From NCBI RefSeq assembly GCF_008933165.1, contig NZ_WBVQ01000002.1, positions 705,569 to 769,568 of the forward strand: 64,000 nt of DNA, given 5' to 3'. Under the pieces are notes generated by a model that saw only the letters and a list, made by a program, of their open reading frames with translations, was not told the origin of the DNA and ran no database searches. Made by a program: the position numbers and the translations under genes. Source of the stretch: Phaeocystidibacter marisrubri (GTDB taxonomy: Bacteria; Bacteroidota; Bacteroidia; Flavobacteriales; Schleiferiaceae). Positions within the stretch are counted from its first letter, which is position 1, and every line of letters begins with the position of its first letter. Positions 41,547-49,233 of the stretch are shown piece by piece.

Positions 41547-42434
41547 ATGAAAAGTCTACTTACCCTATTCCTCTTTGGCTTCTCACTTTTTACATTGGGG
41601 CAAACCACGTGTATTCCGTTAGATAATGCCACTTGGATCAACGCAAACGAGTGCATAGACAACGAATGGAGTCCACCTCAGTTTCGCTTTTCCTACTATT
41701 CAACCGGAACAGCAGACACGGCCATTGGAGGGGTCACCTATAGAATGTTATTCGGCGACATTCACCACAGTCAATTTGTGGGTGGCATACGAGCGGACTC
41801 GCTTCGGGCGTGGATATATCCGGCCAATGACACATCAGAATACATTTTCCTAGATTTCTCTTTAGAAATAGGAGACACCATTCGAAATGTCTATTCCTCC
41901 AAATTTGGAAGCTCCAATTATTTGAGAGATTACGTCGTATTAGACACTACCGATAATGGCACCTTCTGGAATCTCTCTTCAGATTCACTCATCCTCGGAC
42001 TCAACGAATTTCAAGACTCTTCCGTTTACTCCCGACAATATTGGGTCTATGGCATTGGCAACCTGCGAGGATTCCTAGAGCATAACTACCAAGGAATCGA
42101 CTGCTTAGACTATTTGGATTGCGCGAGTGTGAATGATACCTCTTACTTTCCAACAGTGGGCGAATATCAATGTGGATATAGCAACTTCTCTACTTCCGAA
42201 AACCAGAAGAACACGAGGACAATCTACCCTAATCCGACCTCAGGAATGGTTTATTTCTCCAGCCCTCTTCAGGATGGATTTGTAGAAATAATCAATGTTA
42301 ATGGACAGGTAGTAGAAAGAAAAAAGGCAGATGCCGAACTCTCTGTTCAGCATCTGCCTTCTGGATTATATACGGTGCTCCTGTTTGAAGGAGATCAACT
42401 TGTTCACCGCGAAAAACTAGCGATTAATCACTAA
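41547..42434 (+). CDS. T9SS-exported protein of unknown function
   Basis: 295 residues: signal peptide (about 1-18, FTLG before QTT), a beta-rich mature region with Tyr/Ser/Asp-rich strands and scattered cysteines, and a type A sorting domain from about residue 222 (TRTIYPNPTSGMVYF, INVNGQVVE, LPSGLYTVLL) ending LAINH. Function of the mature part not recognised. Its last 18 bp overlap, codon on codon, the last 18 bp of the convergent T9SS gene. Confidence 0.82.
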   Translation: MKSLLTLFLFGFSLFTLGQTTCIPLDNATWINANECIDNEWSPPQFRFSYYSTGTADTAIGGVTYRMLFGDIHHSQFVGGIRADSLRAWIYPANDTSEYIFLDFSLEIGDTIRNVYSSKFGSSNYLRDYVVLDTTDNGTFWNLSSDSLILGLNEFQDSSVYSRQYWVYGIGNLRGFLEHNYQGIDCLDYLDCASVNDTSYFPTVGEYQCGYSNFSTSENQKNTRTIYPNPTSGMVYFSSPLQDGFVEIINVNGQVVERKKADAELSVQHLPSGLYTVLLFEGDQLVHREKLAINH

Positions 42435-44408
42435 TTTTTTGGTGATGGTTCCGTGGTCGGTTGTGTAGCGTAACACGTACATTCCCACTGCTTCCGAACT
42501 GAGATCGATCATTGTGCGAACGTCTATTTCTCCATGTGATTGAGCAATGACTCTGCCCTGAAGATCGGTAACAACCCATGCTTGGGGAGATGCATCTCCT
42601 GAGTACAGCATTTCGAAAATTCCGTTACTCGGATTCGGAGCTACATCGAGAAATTCATCGAGGTTGTGTTCACTAACGGAAAGCTCACCATCAATGGTGA
42701 ACATGTGGCGAATCTCTGTCCCGAAATCTGCCTGAAGTTTTAGGAACAATGGAGTTGTACCTCCGTTGTTGCGGAGTTGCACATATCCAGCTCCATCATT
42801 GTTAGCCCACCAAGAAAGTCCGTCTTTGCCACGGTCCATAACACGCAATTCGTAACAACCACTCGGCAAGTCGAGCGTATCATAAAAGAACTGGTTACTG
42901 CTCAAGCCATCGCGTGAAGCTACGATCTGACCTGCGTCGTTGAAAAGCTCCCAATGTGTTTCATTGCCAGCCGCATTGGTGCGCGTCACAATCACCATGT
43001 TGCTAGGGTGAACTGTAGGGATATCAAACTGACTGAACTTGTCATTGTTGTAGGCCACCTGATCTCCCGCTACATCGATGTGTGCTTCAAACTCACCGCT
43101 CTGAGCATTAGCCCAAGGCCAAGGTCCAACCATTGGCATGGTAACCACTTCAGATTCGCCATAAGCCAATGAACCCGACCAAGTATAATGCTGAATCCAT
43201 GAACCTGGAATGCCGTAACGAATCACAGCGCTTGTGAGTGTATCGCCTCCACGGTTTGTAATGCGAACCATGGCTTGGCGACAGGCGGGATTGTATCTGC
43301 GGAATTCCACATTGTTGTTTGGAGCGATGATATCTGTTATCTCCCCATCTACATCAATCTGGAAATCGTCGTATTGAACCAAAACACCCTCCAGTTCGTA
43401 TCCTGCAGGAGTTTCACCTGAAGGCACAGTATACGAGTATGCTTCCACGTCTACGTTCATTTCTACTTGAGAAAGCCCCGAAAGGCTTCCAATCTCATCT
43501 TGGAAAATGATGGCATCATCGCCCGGACACCAGTTGGCACGATCGTACAACCATGTTCCTCCTTGTGGGTAGATAGGGTTCATACCACAATCGTCTCTCC
43601 ACATATCGTGACGAGCCACTTGAGCACCGTCTTTGTAGAGGGTGAAGTGTTTATTACAGAATTCCGCACAGTTCAATGCATTCACAAAACCGTGACCAGT
43701 TGGCGTAAAGCGGAAAACACCATCAACGGCATTCGGATTTACTGGAACTGTTACTGGAGGCAATACATTGCTTTCAAATGTTGCTGTTTGGATATACTGC
43801 CCATAGCGAGAATAGACCTGATTCATTTGAACGACAGGTCGGGCTGGAGTTCCTTCAATAAAAATGAAATCAACGGTAGCACTAAAGCCCGAACTCCATC
43901 CTTTGTAGGCAGCTGCAATCGCTACGGTATCGTGAAGCAGGTGTGCAAAATCGGTGACATCAAACACAAATGGATGCTCCCACGAATTGTTGTAACCCGC
44001 CGATCCCTGACGCATGTAACCACCGTACGGAGTAATTACTCTACCCAATTCCCACGTCCTATTCACCTCGAAAACATTCCAAGTGGTATCAATAACTAGT
44101 GGGTTGGTGGAGATGGTATCTAACGATGCAACTGATGAGTCCATCATTCCAGTTGGTTCATACAGGTTGATTTGGGTGGTATAATCCCAATCGCTACAAC
44201 CACCAGAAGCACAGCCCATGGTATAAACCATAAGTATCTTGTTATAGGAAGTTGCTTGGCTAGGAAGGGTGGCCGTATCTGAATACGAACCGTACCAGGT
44301 GAGATCCATATGATCCATTGCGCGAACCACCGTGGAATCACCCGGCCCCGCAAAAGACAGATAGGAGCTAAGTAGCAGTGCTCCTGACATGAGTGTAGAT
44401 ATCTTCAT
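42417..44408 (-). CDS. T9SS-exported protein with PNGase F-like domains
   Basis: 663 residues. Signal peptide about 1-20 (SFA before GPG). Residues about 50-310 follow peptide-N-glycosidase F: CSDWD (71-75; D75 aligns with catalytic Asp60 of the Elizabethkingia enzyme), GRVITPYGG, CAEFCNKHF (E249 aligns with Glu206) and DRANWCPG (289-296). The third acidic active-site residue, Glu118, has no obvious equivalent near AAAYKGWSSG. A beta-rich region, including a PKD/CARDB-like stretch, follows, then a sorting domain (LDVAPNPSNGIFEM... ending LVINR). N-glycan removal or binding is inferred. ATG 44408 chosen for the clean signal peptide. Confidence 0.8.
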   Translation of the reverse strand: MKISTLMSGALLLSSYLSFAGPGDSTVVRAMDHMDLTWYGSYSDTATLPSQATSYNKILMVYTMGCASGGCSDWDYTTQINLYEPTGMMDSSVASLDTISTNPLVIDTTWNVFEVNRTWELGRVITPYGGYMRQGSAGYNNSWEHPFVFDVTDFAHLLHDTVAIAAAYKGWSSGFSATVDFIFIEGTPARPVVQMNQVYSRYGQYIQTATFESNVLPPVTVPVNPNAVDGVFRFTPTGHGFVNALNCAEFCNKHFTLYKDGAQVARHDMWRDDCGMNPIYPQGGTWLYDRANWCPGDDAIIFQDEIGSLSGLSQVEMNVDVEAYSYTVPSGETPAGYELEGVLVQYDDFQIDVDGEITDIIAPNNNVEFRRYNPACRQAMVRITNRGGDTLTSAVIRYGIPGSWIQHYTWSGSLAYGESEVVTMPMVGPWPWANAQSGEFEAHIDVAGDQVAYNNDKFSQFDIPTVHPSNMVIVTRTNAAGNETHWELFNDAGQIVASRDGLSSNQFFYDTLDLPSGCYELRVMDRGKDGLSWWANNDGAGYVQLRNNGGTTPLFLKLQADFGTEIRHMFTIDGELSVSEHNLDEFLDVAPNPSNGIFEMLYSGDASPQAWVVTDLQGRVIAQSHGEIDVRTMIDLSSEAVGMYVLRYTTDHGTITKKLVINR

Positions 44409-44429
44409 GGGTTTAATTTTTGTGCCCAT

Positions 44430-44437
44430 GCAAGGTA
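44430..44437 (-). promoter_or_regulatory. -7 promoter element of the PNGase F-like gene
   Basis: Minus strand TACCTTGC, 21 nt before the ATG at 44408. Confidence 0.45.
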
Positions 44438-44501
44438 GCACAGAAAATCCAATACCCTTGTAAGACCTTAACCCAAGAAAAGCAGTTATCCAAGTAACGT
44501 A

Positions 44502-45134
44502 TTACTCCTCACCCTTTTCATTTCCGACGTCTGTAATCCCCCCAGCGAGAATATACTTCATCACATCTGCTGAATTCTCACTAATTGGAGTGACATAGCG
44601 AGGTGGCACCAAGAACAATTGGCCTGAAATAGCGAAAGAGTGTGGAACGTAAACAGTAATCAAAGCGTTCTCATCATCCTTCATCAAGTCCAATGATTCA
44701 TCAGTGACAAAACCCAATCTGCGGATTTCGGAATTCTCATAGAGCTTGATGACAACCGGCTTCTTAAATCCCTGTTTTTGCCCGGTAAAATTCTTGATCA
44801 CGTCTTTGATAGACGAGTACACCAAATTGAAAAGTGGTACGCGTTCAAATCGACTCTCAAACCAATTGAACAGCGGAAAGCGCAAGAGATAATTCCCCAA
44901 AAATCCGGCGAGCGTTATCCCCATAAAAATAATCAGGATACCAATTCCTGGAATGCCTTTAACGGCTTGGAAGAAGGTAGCAAGAGGACCAAATACCGAA
45001 TCCTCTGATTCCAACTCCTCTGTTGGAATCAAGTGGTCTAAATAGTAGAAAATCTCGTAAAAGAAGTAGAAGGTAATGGCTACGGGTGCCGTGTACAGCA
45101 AGCCTTGTAGGAAGTACTTAAATATCTTTTTCAT
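44502..45134 (-). CDS. DUF502 membrane protein
   Basis: 210 residues. Two transmembrane helices (about 8-30 and 62-84) with the family signature QGLLYTAPVAITFY, GIGILIIFMGITLAGFLGNY, FNLVYSSIKDVIKNF and a soluble C-terminal beta-rich part with VYVPHSFAISGQLFLVP. Widespread family of unknown function. Coupled by ATGA to the YjbR-like gene upstream. Confidence 0.88.
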   Translation of the reverse strand: MKKIFKYFLQGLLYTAPVAITFYFFYEIFYYLDHLIPTEELESEDSVFGPLATFFQAVKGIPGIGILIIFMGITLAGFLGNYLLRFPLFNWFESRFERVPLFNLVYSSIKDVIKNFTGQKQGFKKPVVIKLYENSEIRRLGFVTDESLDLMKDDENALITVYVPHSFAISGQLFLVPPRYVTPISENSADVMKYILAGGITDVGNEKGEE

Positions 45135-45487
45135 AATTCACTGAGTTCGCGCTGAAGTTTCTTCGTCAAGCTGGATACGATCAAGTCGTAACTGTGGTCG
45201 ATGAGTTCACGCACCAAATCTGCCGGCACCTGTTCGGCATTCACACTATTCCAATGAACCTTGTTCAAATGCCAGCCGGGTTGGATTCCCTCGTATTCCT
45301 CTCTGAGTTCAATAGCTCTCTCTGGATTGCATTTAAGTGAAATAGAGGCATGAGGGCTTTCCAGTGGAATGATTGCAAACATTTTTTGCTCCATCACTTT
45401 GAGAACCAAAGTCTCTTCATCAAATGGAAACGACTCCGTTGCTCCCTTTAACTGTATGCAATACGAACGCAATTCTTCTACATTCAT
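45131..45487 (-). CDS. MmcQ/YjbR family protein
   Basis: 118-residue CyaY-fold protein of the YjbR family: MNVEELRSYCIQLKGATESF, PFDEETLVLKVMEQKMFAI, KCNPERAIELREEY and the GWHLNKVHWNSV motif are all present. YjbR members are thought to bind DNA; role uncertain. Overlaps its neighbours on both sides by 4 bp (ATGA), forming a three-gene coupled unit with the ATL and DUF502 genes. Confidence 0.9.
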   Translation of the reverse strand: MNVEELRSYCIQLKGATESFPFDEETLVLKVMEQKMFAIIPLESPHASISLKCNPERAIELREEYEGIQPGWHLNKVHWNSVNAEQVPADLVRELIDHSYDLIVSSLTKKLQRELSEL

Positions 45488-45834
45488 TCCTTCGTGTTTA
45501 GCGTTTCATCGAGACCAAGTTCCGAAATAGGATCCCAAAAATGCTGCGAAAAATTTTGAATCTGATCATCCACCACCTTCACCCCTTCATTTTCTAATAG
45601 TTGCTGCATAAGTCGCGTACCTTCAAAGTGGTGTTTGCCCGTTAATAAGCCATTGCGGTTAACCACTCGGTGCGCCGGAATCTCTGGATTATTATGTGAG
45701 GCATTCATGGCATATCCAACGGTCCGCGCACTCCCAGGCGCACCAATAGCGCGGGCAATAGCACCGTAGCTGGTGACTCTTCCCTCGGGAATTTGGACCA
45801 CCACGGCATATACTCTTTCGAAGAAATCAGACAT
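45484..45834 (-). CDS. Alkyltransferase-like (ATL) DNA-binding protein
   Basis: 116-residue homologue of the C-terminal domain of O6-methylguanine methyltransferase: IPEGRVTSYGAIARAIGAPG, RTVGYAM, and IPAHRVVNRNG. The acceptor cysteine of the PCHR motif is alanine (A54), so it cannot take an alkyl group. ATL proteins bind O6-alkylguanine and flag it for nucleotide-excision repair. Most carry PWHR; here it is PAHR. First gene of the coupled unit with YjbR and DUF502. Confidence 0.9.
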   Translation of the reverse strand: MSDFFERVYAVVVQIPEGRVTSYGAIARAIGAPGSARTVGYAMNASHNNPEIPAHRVVNRNGLLTGKHHFEGTRLMQQLLENEGVKVVDDQIQNFSQHFWDPISELGLDETLNTKE

Positions 45835-45858
45835 GGGATTACGCTGTATTACAGTGTT

Positions 45859-46335
45859 TCAGAATGAATACCCTATTGAGTATGTCGGCAAAATAGGGGG
45901 GATGAAATCATTGTTCTTTGTGTAGAGCATCATCCCCAATTTAAGGTGAAGACCTCCTCTGCTCGTATATCGATACCCGAAGAATGGCAATACTTCCGGC
46001 AAATCCGATTCGCGTGTAAAGTCGAAAATCCGCAAAAGTGAAACTTCTACCATATGACGATTTGTTCCTGCTAAAATACCCAATCGGACGGCGGGCCAAA
46101 GTCGATTTACATCTACCGCAGGAACCACTCCTCCTCCCACGTTAAAGGCCACTTGATCTCCTACTGGAAATGCACGCTCATAATACACCGCTGGCCACAC
46201 TAGTATCCCTTCAGCGAGTACAGTATTTCGTCTCATTTGGAACATCGACTCATCGCCGCCATCCGTTACAACTTGACTGGAAGCTCCCCATGAAATGAGC
46301 ACGCAGAAGGCGATGAAAAGAGAGAAGCGGTTCAT
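45859..46335 (-). CDS. Exported protein, probable small outer-membrane beta-barrel
   Basis: 158 residues with a signal peptide (about 1-20, ending SWGASS before QVV). The mature part has alternating hydrophobic strands rich in Gly, Tyr, Arg, and ends in ...TYSIGYSF, a C-terminal Phe as required for barrel assembly. No specific family recognised. Confidence 0.6.
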   Translation of the reverse strand: MNRFSLFIAFCVLISWGASSQVVTDGGDESMFQMRRNTVLAEGILVWPAVYYERAFPVGDQVAFNVGGGVVPAVDVNRLWPAVRLGILAGTNRHMVEVSLLRIFDFTRESDLPEVLPFFGYRYTSRGGLHLKLGMMLYTKNNDFIPPILPTYSIGYSF

Positions 46336-46369
46336 GGGATGGTAAATTCGGAGGTAAGGATTGAGAATG

Positions 46370-46393
46370 TTTGCTTTCTCAATTTACAACTCT
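46370..46393. repeat. Inverted repeat between two minus-strand genes
   Basis: Arms ATTGAGAA/TTCTCAAT (8 bp), 8-nt loop, in the 101-bp gap between trmB and the barrel gene. No T-run, so a weak terminator or operator at best. Confidence 0.3.
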
Positions 46394-46436
46394 TCTGGCA
46401 CAGAATTGACAGGTGACCAGGCTATTCGGCCCCGAC

Positions 46437-47117
46437 TTATTGAAACCGGAATCGCAGGTAATTAATGGCCTTCCCTTGTTCGCGCCACATTTGCTCGTAA
46501 TACGTTTGAATGGCAAACAAGATGTGATCGGGTTCTTGTTCTCTCAATTGAAAATCGATATCGTGATACGCCTCCTCTACCACATAACCGTAGGCTTGAA
46601 CGATACCATGGGTATATCCGTGCAAGAATTCACTGTCGCACTTCAAGTGAACCACGCCGCTATCGGAAAGGACCGTTTTGTATTTCTCAAGAAACTCCGG
46701 ATTGGTCATTCGGTGTTTCATTCGCTTGTACTTGATTTGAGGGTCTGGGAAAGTGATCCAAATCTCGTCGAGTTCTCCTTCGGCAAAGGCATTGGTGATG
46801 AGCTCAATTTTGGTGCGTAAAAAGGCGATGTTGGTAAGGCCTTCCTCCTGTGCCCACTTCGCTCCATTCCACATTCGGTTTCCCTTAATATCTACACCGA
46901 TATAATTCACGTTGGGGTTTCGCTTTGCCAATCCGAAGGTATACTCCCCTCTACCACAGCCGAGCTCCACAACAATGGGATTATCATTCTGAAAAAAGTC
47001 CCTCTTCCAGTTCCCCTTTAGCGGAAAATTTCCCGCATTTACATCCGCCCAATTGGGCTCAATTACGTGACGCATTTCAGCGTTCTCCGCGAATTTTTTG
47101 AGCTTGTTCTTTGCCAT
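46437..47117 (-). CDS. trmB: tRNA (guanine46-N7)-methyltransferase
   Basis: SAM-dependent enzyme making m7G46 in tRNA variable loops, 226 residues. Motifs: VVELGCGRGEYTFGLA (SAM), YIGVDIKGNR, IWITFPDPQIKYKRMKHRMT (catalytic and tRNA-binding) and HLKCDSEFL. Start MAKNKLKKFAENAEM set by the promoter octamer that ends 4 nt upstream; a longer frame to 47159 would run through the promoter. Confidence 0.96.
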   Translation of the reverse strand: MAKNKLKKFAENAEMRHVIEPNWADVNAGNFPLKGNWKRDFFQNDNPIVVELGCGRGEYTFGLAKRNPNVNYIGVDIKGNRMWNGAKWAQEEGLTNIAFLRTKIELITNAFAEGELDEIWITFPDPQIKYKRMKHRMTNPEFLEKYKTVLSDSGVVHLKCDSEFLHGYTHGIVQAYGYVVEEAYHDIDFQLREQEPDHILFAIQTYYEQMWREQGKAINYLRFRFQ

Positions 47118-47121
47118 GGCG

Positions 47122-47129
47122 CAAAGATA
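47122..47129 (-). promoter_or_regulatory. -7 promoter element, predicted leaderless start of trmB
   Basis: Minus strand TATCTTTG, exact match, 4 nt (CGCC) before the ATG at 47117. Confidence 0.65.
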
Positions 47130-47206
47130 CACTGCCAGAGGACAACATGCGCAAAGCACCTGCAGAGCGAATTGTTAACGGCCCTCTTCCATCCCTCCTA
47201 AATATT

Positions 47207-47214
47207 TACCTTTG
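47207..47214 (+). promoter_or_regulatory. -7 promoter element of glyS
   Basis: TACCTTTG, exact match, 43 nt before the ATG at 47258, giving a normal leader rather than a leaderless start. Confidence 0.55.
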
Positions 47215-47257
47215 CCGCTGATTTTAGTACGAATCCATCCAATTATACACGTCATTC

Positions 47258-48802
47258 ATGGCTGCACAACCGGAAGACCAGTTTAAGAATGTAATTAGTC
47301 ACGCCAAAGAATACGGCTTTGTATTCCAAAGTAGTGAGATCTATGACGGCCTTAGTGCTGTATACGACTACGGTCAAAATGGTGCTCTCCTCAAGAACAA
47401 TCTCAAAGAGTATTGGTGGAGAAGCATGGTTCAGCTTCACGAAAACATCGTGGGAATCGACTCGGCTATTTTCATGCACCCTTCTGTGTGGAAAGCATCA
47501 GGTCACGTAGATGCATTTAACGATCCGATGATTGACAACAAAGACAGCAAGAAGCGTTACCGCGCAGATGTCTTGATTGAAGATCACATGGAGAAGATCA
47601 ATCAAAAAGCCGACAAAGAGGTTGCAAAAGCAGCAAAGCGCTTTGGAGAGTCTTTTGATGAAGCCATGTTCCGCAAGACCAATCCTCGCGTATTGAAGTA
47701 TGTGGATCAAGTAGATGCTATCCGCACTCGCTTTGTGAAGGCATTGGAAGAGAACGACTTGGCAGACCTCAAGCAATTAATTGAAGACGAAGGGATTACT
47801 TGCCCTATTTCAGGTTCAAAAAACTGGACTGAAGTTCGTCAGTTCAACTTGATGTTCGGAACTAAATTGGGTTCTGTTGCTGAAGATGCCAGCGACCTTT
47901 ACCTCCGTCCGGAAACCGCACAAGGTATCTTCGTGAACTTCTTGAACGTTCAGAAAACAGGCCGAATGAAGATTCCATTTGGAATTGCCCAAATCGGTAA
48001 GGCATTCAGAAACGAAATCGTGGCTCGCCAGTTTATTTTCCGCATGCGCGAATTCGAACAAATGGAGATGCAATTCTTCGTTCGTCCGGGTGAAGAAATG
48101 AAGTGGTACGAGTACTGGAAGGAGCACCGCATGAAGTGGCATAAATTGTTGGGCTTGGGCGAAGACAACTACCGCTTCCACGACCATGACAAACTAGCGC
48201 ATTACGCCAATGCGGCGGCTGATATCGAATTCAACTTCCCATTTGGCTTCAAAGAGCTAGAGGGAATTCACTCACGCACCGACTTCGACTTGGGCCGTCA
48301 CCAAGAAATGAGCGGTAAGAAGTTACAGTACTTCGATCCAGAAATCAACAAGAACTACGTGCCTTATGTGGTGGAAACTTCGGTAGGTCTAGACCGTCTC
48401 TTCTTAGGGACCCTAGCCACGGCCTACACGGAAGAAACCTTAGAAGATGGAAGCACACGTACGGTACTTCGCCTACCTCTTCCCCTTGCACCAATCAAAG
48501 CTGCAATTCTGCCTTTGTTGAGAAAAGATGGCTTGCCTGAATTGGCTCGTGAGATTTTCAACGATCTCAAGTTTGATTTCCAAGTCCAATATGACGAGAA
48601 AGATGCGATTGGAAAACGATACCGCCGACAAGATGCAGTGGGTACACCATTGTGTATAACTGTAGACCACGACAGCCTTGAGGATAAAACGGTAACGATC
48701 CGTCACCGTGATTCTATGGAGCAAGAAAGGGTGAGTATAGACTCTCTTAACCAAAGACTAAGAGAGCTAGTAAGCATGGAAACACTCTTGAAAAAGTTGT
48801 AA
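47258..48802 (+). CDS. glyS: Glycine-tRNA ligase, dimeric (alpha2) type
   Basis: Class II aminoacyl-tRNA synthetase of the eukaryote/archaea-like single-chain type, 514 residues. Motif 1 region GALLKNNLKEYWW; LYLRPETAQGIFVNF and RNEIVARQFIFRMREFEQMEMQFF (motif 2) and VPYVVETSVGLDRLFLG (motif 3). The C-terminal anticodon-binding domain follows. Bacteroidota use this form rather than the alpha2beta2 enzyme. Single gene with its own promoter. Confidence 0.97.
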   Translation: MAAQPEDQFKNVISHAKEYGFVFQSSEIYDGLSAVYDYGQNGALLKNNLKEYWWRSMVQLHENIVGIDSAIFMHPSVWKASGHVDAFNDPMIDNKDSKKRYRADVLIEDHMEKINQKADKEVAKAAKRFGESFDEAMFRKTNPRVLKYVDQVDAIRTRFVKALEENDLADLKQLIEDEGITCPISGSKNWTEVRQFNLMFGTKLGSVAEDASDLYLRPETAQGIFVNFLNVQKTGRMKIPFGIAQIGKAFRNEIVARQFIFRMREFEQMEMQFFVRPGEEMKWYEYWKEHRMKWHKLLGLGEDNYRFHDHDKLAHYANAAADIEFNFPFGFKELEGIHSRTDFDLGRHQEMSGKKLQYFDPEINKNYVPYVVETSVGLDRLFLGTLATAYTEETLEDGSTRTVLRLPLPLAPIKAAILPLLRKDGLPELAREIFNDLKFDFQVQYDEKDAIGKRYRRQDAVGTPLCITVDHDSLEDKTVTIRHRDSMEQERVSIDSLNQRLRELVSMETLLKKL

Positions 48803-48840
48803 AAAAGGCTTTAATCCCTGTAAGAATCTACTGTCGAGAC

Positions 48841-48870
48841 TTGCGTAGGTCATAAATAATTTTACTTTTG
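48841..48870 (+). promoter_or_regulatory. Complete -33/-7 promoter of the small lipoprotein
   Basis: TTG at 48841-48843, exactly 19 nt, then TACTTTTG at 48863-48870: textbook Bacteroidota spacing. The ATG follows 39 nt later. Confidence 0.7.
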
Positions 48871-48909
48871 CGCCCGTTTCCTGAGCTTAACTCACTAATT
48901 CAACGAGAC

Positions 48910-49158
48910 ATGAAAAAAGTAAGTCTTTTCGCTGCCGCTCTTGCTATGACTGCAATGGTAGCTTGTAACAATGGAGAATCTACAGGTGAAGCAGTTGATA
49001 CTGCTATCGAGAATGTAGAAGAAGGAGCTGAGAATGCTGCTGAAGCAACTGAAGAAGCAGTTGAAGAAGTAGCTGACGAAGCTGAAGCAGCTATGGATTC
49101 AGTAGAAGAAGCTACTGATGAGGCTGTTGACGATCATGAAGGTCACGACCACATGTAA
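48910..49158 (+). CDS. Small Ala/Glu-rich lipoprotein
   Basis: 82 residues. Lipoprotein signal peptide with lipobox MVAC (lipidated Cys about residue 18), then NNGESTGEA and an almost pure Ala/Glu/Asp/Val coiled-coil-like stretch with heptad character (VDTAIENVEEGAENAAEATE...), closing with a His-rich tail DDHEGHDHM that may bind metal. Abundant small Lpp-like spacer proteins look like this. The short ATG is used because it starts at the signal peptide; strong promoter and terminator suggest high expression. Confidence 0.75.
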   Translation: MKKVSLFAAALAMTAMVACNNGESTGEAVDTAIENVEEGAENAAEATEEAVEEVADEAEAAMDSVEEATDEAVDDHEGHDHM

Positions 49159-49181
49159 TTCTTCTCCAGAAGAAAAAATGA

Positions 49182-49215
49182 ACCCCGACAATGCCGATGC
49201 ATGTCGGGGTTTTTT
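49182..49215 (+). terminator. Intrinsic terminator of the small lipoprotein gene
   Basis: Stem ACCCCGACA/TGTCGGGGT (9 bp), 11-nt loop, then six T. Confidence 0.88.
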
Positions 49216-49233
49216 ATTGATGCTCTTTCCCTT

